A stretch of 7,661 bases of DNA from SKVL01 sp964559575 (GTDB lineage Bacteria; Patescibacteriota; Minisyncoccia; Phycocordibacterales; CSBR16-193): the NCBI GenBank assembly GCA_964559575.1, contig CAZLGQ010000027.1, forward strand, positions 1 through 7,661. Direction: 5' to 3'. This document shows, in pieces, positions 4,880-7,661 of this stretch. The notes under the pieces were generated by a model, which made no database searches, was not told the DNA's origin, and was given only the letters and a program-made list of their open reading frames with translations. The position numbers and the translations under genes were made by a program. The first letter of the stretch is position 1; the number at the start of each line of letters is the position of its first letter.

Positions 4880-4951
4880 GCTCCCGTAGTTTAACGGATA
4901 AAACGTCGGTTTGCGGAACCGGTGATCTAGGTTCGATTCCTGGCGGGAGCG
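4880..4951 (+). tRNA. tRNA-Arg, anticodon GCG (unusual)
   Basis: Acceptor GCTCCCG (4880-4886) pairs fully with CGGGAGC (4944-4950); the discriminator is G4951 and CCA is not encoded (next bases CAA). The D stem is GTTT/AAAC; the D loop AACGGATA supplies A20, an arginine identity base. The anticodon stem TCGGT/ACCGG encloses loop TTGCGGA, so positions 34-36 are GCG. The T arm is CTAGG/CCTGG with loop TTCGATT. Bacteria normally read CGU/CGC/CGA with a tRNA carrying ACG, deaminated to ICG by TadA; a genomic GCG would read CGC and CGU only. Arg identity is supported by the anticodon and A20. The fold shows no mismatch except allowed G-T pairs. Confidence 0.92.
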
Positions 4952-4958
4952 CAAGATG

Positions 4959-4978
4959 TAAGTTTTTATTAAAACTTA
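4959..4978. terminator. Small hairpin between convergent tRNA-Arg(GCG) and acyP
   Basis: TAAGTTTT (4959-4966) and AAAACTTA (4971-4978) form an 8-base stem with a 4-base loop. It spans the acyP stop codon (4969-4971), at the meeting point of two convergent genes. This is a natural place for a bidirectional terminator, but no T-run follows on either strand, so the role is uncertain. Confidence 0.3.
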
Positions 4979-5268
4979 ATAATAAAATCCTTTTCACCTT
5001 TAGGTTCCTCCCATTTTATATCAACACTATCAACCCTGGCTTTGGGAGATCCTTCTTTTAAAAACTCTATTAATTTATCAAGATTTTTTTTATAACCTTC
5101 TGCAACAACTTCAACGCATCCATCATCTGTATTTCTAACCCATCCAAAAATATTAAGATCATTGGCTTCTTTTAAGGTAAAATCTCTAAAAAAAACACCC
5201 TGAACCTTACCAGAGATCCGGGCTTTAAAACGACAGATGTCTTTTTTTTGAAATTCAAAGTTATTCAT
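4969..5268 (-). CDS. acyP: Acylphosphatase
   Basis: This small cytoplasmic enzyme hydrolyses acyl phosphates such as acetyl phosphate and carbamoyl phosphate. Using the ATG at 5268 (99 residues, the usual family length being about 90-100), the signature GKVQGVFFRDFTLKEA begins at residue 20, with catalytic Arg28. The second signature GWVRNTDDGCVEVVAEG follows, with catalytic Asn46. The C-terminal helix (KNLDKLIEFLKEG) and the last strand ending in FIIKF complete the ferredoxin-like fold. A TTG immediately upstream at 5271 could add one residue. The gene starts 11 bases after the rpsT stop and is therefore probably co-transcribed with it. A weak AAGG nine bases before the ATG is the nearest thing to a ribosome binding site here. 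Confidence 0.96.
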   Translation of the reverse strand: MNNFEFQKKDICRFKARISGKVQGVFFRDFTLKEANDLNIFGWVRNTDDGCVEVVAEGYKKNLDKLIEFLKEGSPKARVDSVDIKWEEPKGEKDFIIKF

Positions 5269-5279
5269 CAAAAATAACC

Positions 5280-5546
5280 TTATTTTTGAGATCTTTTAAG
5301 AAAAGAATTTATTCTTGATTTTTTTCTAGAAGCTGTATTTTTCTTTATCACTCCGCGTTTTTCAGCTTTATCTATAGCTTTATAAACTGAAGGTATTTTT
5401 TCTTCAGCTTCAGAAAATTTTTCCATCTTTACCAATTCTTTAAAGTTTTTAACAGCTTTTTTCATAGCAACCTTTCTTCGCAAATTAAAAACGGCCTTCT
5501 TTTTAGAAGATCTCAAAGCTTTTTCAGCACCTTTTGTATTTGGCAT
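5280..5546 (-). CDS. rpsT: Small ribosomal subunit protein S20
   Basis: S20 binds 16S rRNA in the body of the small subunit early in assembly. The 88-residue, strongly basic, all-helical protein has the standard length and landmarks: MPNTKGAEKALRSSKK at the start, RRKVAMKKAVKNFKELV near 23-39, YKAIDKAEKRGVIKKNTASRKKSRIN near 55-80 and a Lys/Arg-rich end. The ATG has no Shine-Dalgarno; instead a perfect TATAAT (5558-5553) ends exactly six bases before it, so the predicted transcript begins at the A of ATG. Downstream acyP appears to share its transcript. Confidence 0.98.
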   Translation of the reverse strand: MPNTKGAEKALRSSKKKAVFNLRRKVAMKKAVKNFKELVKMEKFSEAEEKIPSVYKAIDKAEKRGVIKKNTASRKKSRINSFLKRSQK

Positions 5547-5552
5547 AACGCG

Positions 5553-5558
5553 ATTATA
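5553..5558 (-). promoter_or_regulatory. -10 box of rpsT placed for a leaderless transcript
   Basis: A perfect TATAAT on the minus strand is followed by CGCGTT and then the ATG of rpsT, placing the expected start (7 bases after the box) on the A of the start codon. A TTGATT occurs 20 bases upstream of the box, which is too far for a standard -35, so recognition of the upstream element is unclear. Confidence 0.5.
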
Positions 5559-5717
5559 ATAACTTAGAATTTAATAAAAATCAATACCAAACAACCTTGC
5601 TTTTCTTTAATATTTAAATTTAAATTATATAACTTTTATAAATATTTAAATTATTAACAAAAAACTTTTTAGTCTATTTAAAAAAACAGATTACTTCCTA
5701 GTAATAAAGTTTTGGGT

Positions 5718-5723
5718 TAAAAT
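5718..5723 (+). promoter_or_regulatory. Possible -10 box of the ruvA-murE-mutM operon
   Basis: TAAAAT (5 of 6 to TATAAT) ends 12 bases before the ruvA ATG, implying a leader of about 5-6 bases without a ribosome binding site. The hexamer 17 bases upstream (TTCCTA) is only a 3-of-6 match to TTGACA. Confidence 0.3.
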
Positions 5724-5735
5724 TAAGTTATAAAC

Positions 5736-6302
5736 ATGATAAGTCAAATTTCCGGTAAAATTTCATACAAAGAAGATTCTTGGATAATATTAAAAGCTAA
5801 TAATGTTGGTTATAAGGTTTTTCTAGAAAAAGAAACCTTGAGTCTAATTAAGGAAGGAGAAGATCTTTCGGTGTGGACTCATCTTTCAGTTAAAGAGAGA
5901 TCTTTTGATCTTTATGGTTTTGAAACTATGGAAAAATTATCTTTATTTGAACTTTTAATATCAGTTTCAGGAATAGGTCCAAAATCCGCTATGTCTATTT
6001 TAGATGCTGCCTCCCCTACAGTATTACGAAAAGCTGTTACAACAGGAGAAACTGAAACTTTAACCGAAATTGCCGGAATAGGAAAAAGATTTGCCAAAAA
6101 AATAGTTTTAGAACTAAATGGAAAACTGGAACCGGATACGGATGAGAGTACAGAAACAAGTAAAATTGATGTAGAAATATACGAAGCTTTAATTAATATG
6201 GGCTACTCTTCAAAAGAAGCCAGAAATGCAATAACTAAAATCTCAAACAGTGACGAAGATCCTCAAAAACGCTTAAAAGAAGCTTTAAAAAACTTAAATT
6301 AA
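5736..6302 (+). CDS. ruvA: Holliday junction branch migration complex subunit RuvA
   Basis: RuvA tetramers bind four-way DNA junctions and load the RuvB motor for branch migration. The 188-residue protein shows all three domains: an N-terminal OB fold (1 to about 62, starting MISQISGKIS and ending FDLYGFET); two helix-hairpin-helix motifs, SVSGIGPKSA (76-85) and EIAGIGKRFAKKI (111-123), which contact the DNA backbone; and a flexible acidic linker (about 131-143) leading to the RuvB-binding domain III (about 144-188, with LINMGYSSKEARNAI). Length is slightly below the E. coli protein (203). It is the first gene of its operon, one base before the murE-like ATG. The start ATG lacks a Shine-Dalgarno. 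Confidence 0.98.
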   Translation: MISQISGKISYKEDSWIILKANNVGYKVFLEKETLSLIKEGEDLSVWTHLSVKERSFDLYGFETMEKLSLFELLISVSGIGPKSAMSILDAASPTVLRKAVTTGETETLTEIAGIGKRFAKKIVLELNGKLEPDTDESTETSKIDVEIYEALINMGYSSKEARNAITKISNSDEDPQKRLKEALKNLN

Positions 6303-6303
6303 A

Positions 6304-7575
6304 ATGCTTTATTTTTTAAGATCTTTAGTTCCCCAAAAAATCTTAAACCTAATTCGTCCGGTTTATCATTTTTTATTATCTTTTTTAGGAGCGATATATT
6401 ACAGATTTCCATCAAAAAAAATATTTATTATTGGAGTAACCGGAACCAAAGGAAAATCTACCACTGTTGAATTAATAAATTCAACACTTAAAACAGCGGG
6501 GTTTAAAACTGCAACAACAAGCACTATTAAATTTTCAATAGGAAACAAGATCAAGGAAAATAAATATAAAATGACAATGCCGGGAAGGTTTTTTATGCAA
6601 AAGTTTTTATCAGAAGCAGTAAAAGAAGGTTGTACTCACGCTGTTTTAGAAATGACATCAGAAGGAGCCAAACAGTACAGACATGCTTTTATTTATATGG
6701 ATGTTTTAATATTTTTAAATCTCTCACCGGAACATATAGAATCACATGGATCTTATGAAAAATATAAACAAGCTAAACTTTCTTTAGCCAAATCCTTAGA
6801 AAGATCTCCTAAACCAGAAAAAACCATTATAGCCAATGCTGACGATAAAGAATATAGAGATTTTATTTCAATTAATGTTCCAAATAAAAAAACTTTTTCC
6901 TTAAATAATCTTGAAAAATTAAATGATACAGAAGAAGGTCTTTCTTTTTTATATAAAAAAGACCACATTGTTTCATCTCTAAGAGGTGTTTTTAATGCAT
7001 CTAACATATCTGCTGTTTTATCTTTATCTGAGGTTTTAAACATTCCCATTTCAACAACAAAACGCGCCATAGCACTAACTGAAAAAGTAGAAGGTCGTGT
7101 AGAAGAAGTTAAAATATCTAAAGATCAACCTTTTAGGGTTTATGTAGACTACGCTCATACCCCTGATTCACTAAAAAATTTATACAGTGCATTTAAAAAC
7201 AAAAAGATCTGTATTCTAGGAAGCGCCGGGGGTGGAAGAGATATTTGGAAAAGACCGGAAATGGGCAGTATAGCGGAAAGTTATTGTGATCATATTATTT
7301 TAACAGATGAAGATCCTTACGATGAAGATCCGGAGAAGATATTAATGGATATAAAAAAAGGTATAAAAAATAAAGAAACGGAAATTATTTTAAACAGAAG
7401 AGAAGCTATAAAAAGATCTTTCCAAAAGGCTTTAGAGGAATCAAAAAAAGGAGAAGATGTTTCGGTACTTATAACAGGTAAAGGAACAGATCCATACATA
7501 ATGGGACCAAAAGGGAAAAAAGAACCTTGGAGTGATATAAGGGTATCTATAGAAGAATTAAAAAAAGTTTTGTAA
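6304..7575 (+). CDS. murE: MurE-like Mur ligase (UDP-N-acetylmuramyl-tripeptide synthetase family) lacking the usual N-terminal domain
   Basis: Mur ligases add an amino acid to the UDP-MurNAc-peptide precursor using ATP, in the cytoplasm. In 423 residues: P-loop GVTGTKGKST (44-53); EMTSEG (116-121); NLSPEHIESHG (139-149), the family N-x-x-x-DH-x-D-x-HG block; K158 in YKQAKLSL as probable carbamylated lysine; ANADD (177-181); GRVEE (264-268); DYAHTPDSL (282-290); GSAGGGRDIWKRPEMG (316-331); TDEDPYDEDP (344-353); ITGKGTD (400-406). The UDP-binding domain 1 of classical MurE (about 480-500 residues) is missing; instead about 35 hydrophobic residues with Arg/Pro (1-35) precede the ATPase domain. 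DNPR, typical of meso-diaminopimelate enzymes, reads DPYD, and the usual KGHE reads KGTD. The amino acid added is therefore unknown. It follows ruvA by one base. Confidence 0.88.
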   Translation: MLYFLRSLVPQKILNLIRPVYHFLLSFLGAIYYRFPSKKIFIIGVTGTKGKSTTVELINSTLKTAGFKTATTSTIKFSIGNKIKENKYKMTMPGRFFMQKFLSEAVKEGCTHAVLEMTSEGAKQYRHAFIYMDVLIFLNLSPEHIESHGSYEKYKQAKLSLAKSLERSPKPEKTIIANADDKEYRDFISINVPNKKTFSLNNLEKLNDTEEGLSFLYKKDHIVSSLRGVFNASNISAVLSLSEVLNIPISTTKRAIALTEKVEGRVEEVKISKDQPFRVYVDYAHTPDSLKNLYSAFKNKKICILGSAGGGRDIWKRPEMGSIAESYCDHIILTDEDPYDEDPEKILMDIKKGIKNKETEIILNRREAIKRSFQKALEESKKGEDVSVLITGKGTDPYIMGPKGKKEPWSDIRVSIEELKKVL

Positions 7576-7625
7576 TTTTTTTAATTCTTTTAATATTTCC
7601 ATAACATAAATACTAAATACTTAAC

Positions 7626-7661
7626 ATGCCGGAATTACCTGAAGTTCAAACTACTGTTAAC
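7626..7661 (+). CDS. mutM: Formamidopyrimidine-DNA glycosylase MutM (Fpg), 5' end only
   Basis: Only the first 12 codons lie in the window: MPELPEVQTTVN. This is the highly conserved N-terminus of the Fpg/Nei family, in which Pro2, freed by removal of Met1, is the catalytic nucleophile and Glu3 the catalytic acid. EVQT (usually EVET) followed by a V fits Fpg better than Nei. The enzyme removes 8-oxoguanine and formamidopyrimidines from DNA. It starts 50 bases after the murE-like stop on the same strand; a TAAATA six bases before the ATG could be a local -10 box. The gene runs off the right edge. Confidence 0.9.
   Translation, partial: MPELPEVQTTVN

Larger units (their letters stand above)
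5547..5735. other. Divergent AT-rich spacer between rpsT and ruvA
   Basis: This 189-base spacer holds the start regions of two divergent operons. Apart from the rpsT -10 box it contains two exact copies of AATATTTAAATT (5609-5620 and 5641-5652, 32 bases apart) and a possible ruvA -10 box TAAAAT at 5718-5723 with a weak TTCCTA 17 bases upstream. I see no open reading frame, hairpin terminator or RNA gene in it. Confidence 0.5.

Noticed and set aside
5912..6097. Minus-strand open frame inside ruvA
   Set aside because: Fully inside the unmistakable RuvA helix-hairpin-helix coding region; a shadow frame.
6753..7070. Minus-strand open frame of 105 codons inside the murE-like gene
   Set aside because: Overlaps the conserved Mur ligase central domain on the other strand and shows no recognisable protein features.
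7317..7499. Minus-strand open frame of 60 codons near the end of the murE-like gene
   Set aside because: Antisense shadow of the ligase C-terminal domain.
7576..7625. Terminator after the murE-like gene
   Set aside because: There is a T-rich stretch but no inverted repeat; mutM starts 50 bases on in the same direction, so read-through is more likely.
1..7661. CRISPR array, insertion sequence, prophage or defence island
   Set aside because: No regularly spaced repeats, transposase or nuclease motifs, or terminal inverted repeats were seen; the recognisable genes are housekeeping or pilus genes.

Overview
The window looks like chromosomal DNA from a low-GC (roughly 30% by eye) ultrasmall bacterium of the Patescibacteria / Candidate Phyla Radiation, most likely of the Parcubacteria (Paceibacteria) type. 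The grounds are compact genes, very AT-rich spacers and almost no Shine-Dalgarno sequences. There is also a reduced inner-membrane type IV pilus module (pilM-pilN-pilO plus an unfamiliar acidic membrane protein), and a MurE-like ligase whose usual N-terminal UDP-binding domain is replaced by a short hydrophobic stretch, as I recall from Parcubacteria-type genomes. The lineage call is inference, since no 16S rRNA or marker set is present. No mobile element, CRISPR array or phage gene was seen, and nothing in the window amounts to a complete new system.

Layout from left to right. Positions 1-105 hold a possible gene end of unknown identity. Positions 71-817 (-) encode an S4-less RluA-family pseudouridine synthase. 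A divergent promoter region follows, then tRNA-Val(UAC) on + (889-965) and tRNA-Arg(UCU) on - (995-1066), facing each other. Positions 4052 down to 1130 (-) form one tightly packed operon: ruvX, pilM, pilN-like, pilO-like and a 144-residue acidic single-pass membrane protein. On + come tRNA-Ser(UGA) (4112-4198), an AT-rich hairpin followed by a T-rich tract, a 163-residue two-helix membrane protein (4325-4816) and tRNA-Arg(GCG) (4880-4951). On - are rpsT (S20) followed by acyP (5546 down to 4969). From a divergent spacer, the + operon ruvA - murE-like - mutM (start only) runs off the right edge.

How the genes fit together. PilM/N/O form the cytoplasmic and inner-membrane alignment platform of type IV pili, and RuvX heads that transcription unit. 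RuvA (Holliday-junction binding), the MurE-like ligase and MutM (8-oxoguanine glycosylase) are co-transcribed as housekeeping genes. The tRNAs and S20 are translation genes scattered between the operons.

Points most worth a second look: an Arg tRNA with anticodon GCG where bacteria normally carry ACG; a strong excess of the palindrome AGATCT (14 copies by eye); -10 boxes placed so close to several start codons that leaderless mRNAs are likely; the domain-reduced MurE with altered substrate motifs; and the acidic fourth pilus-operon protein sitting where PilP would normally be.
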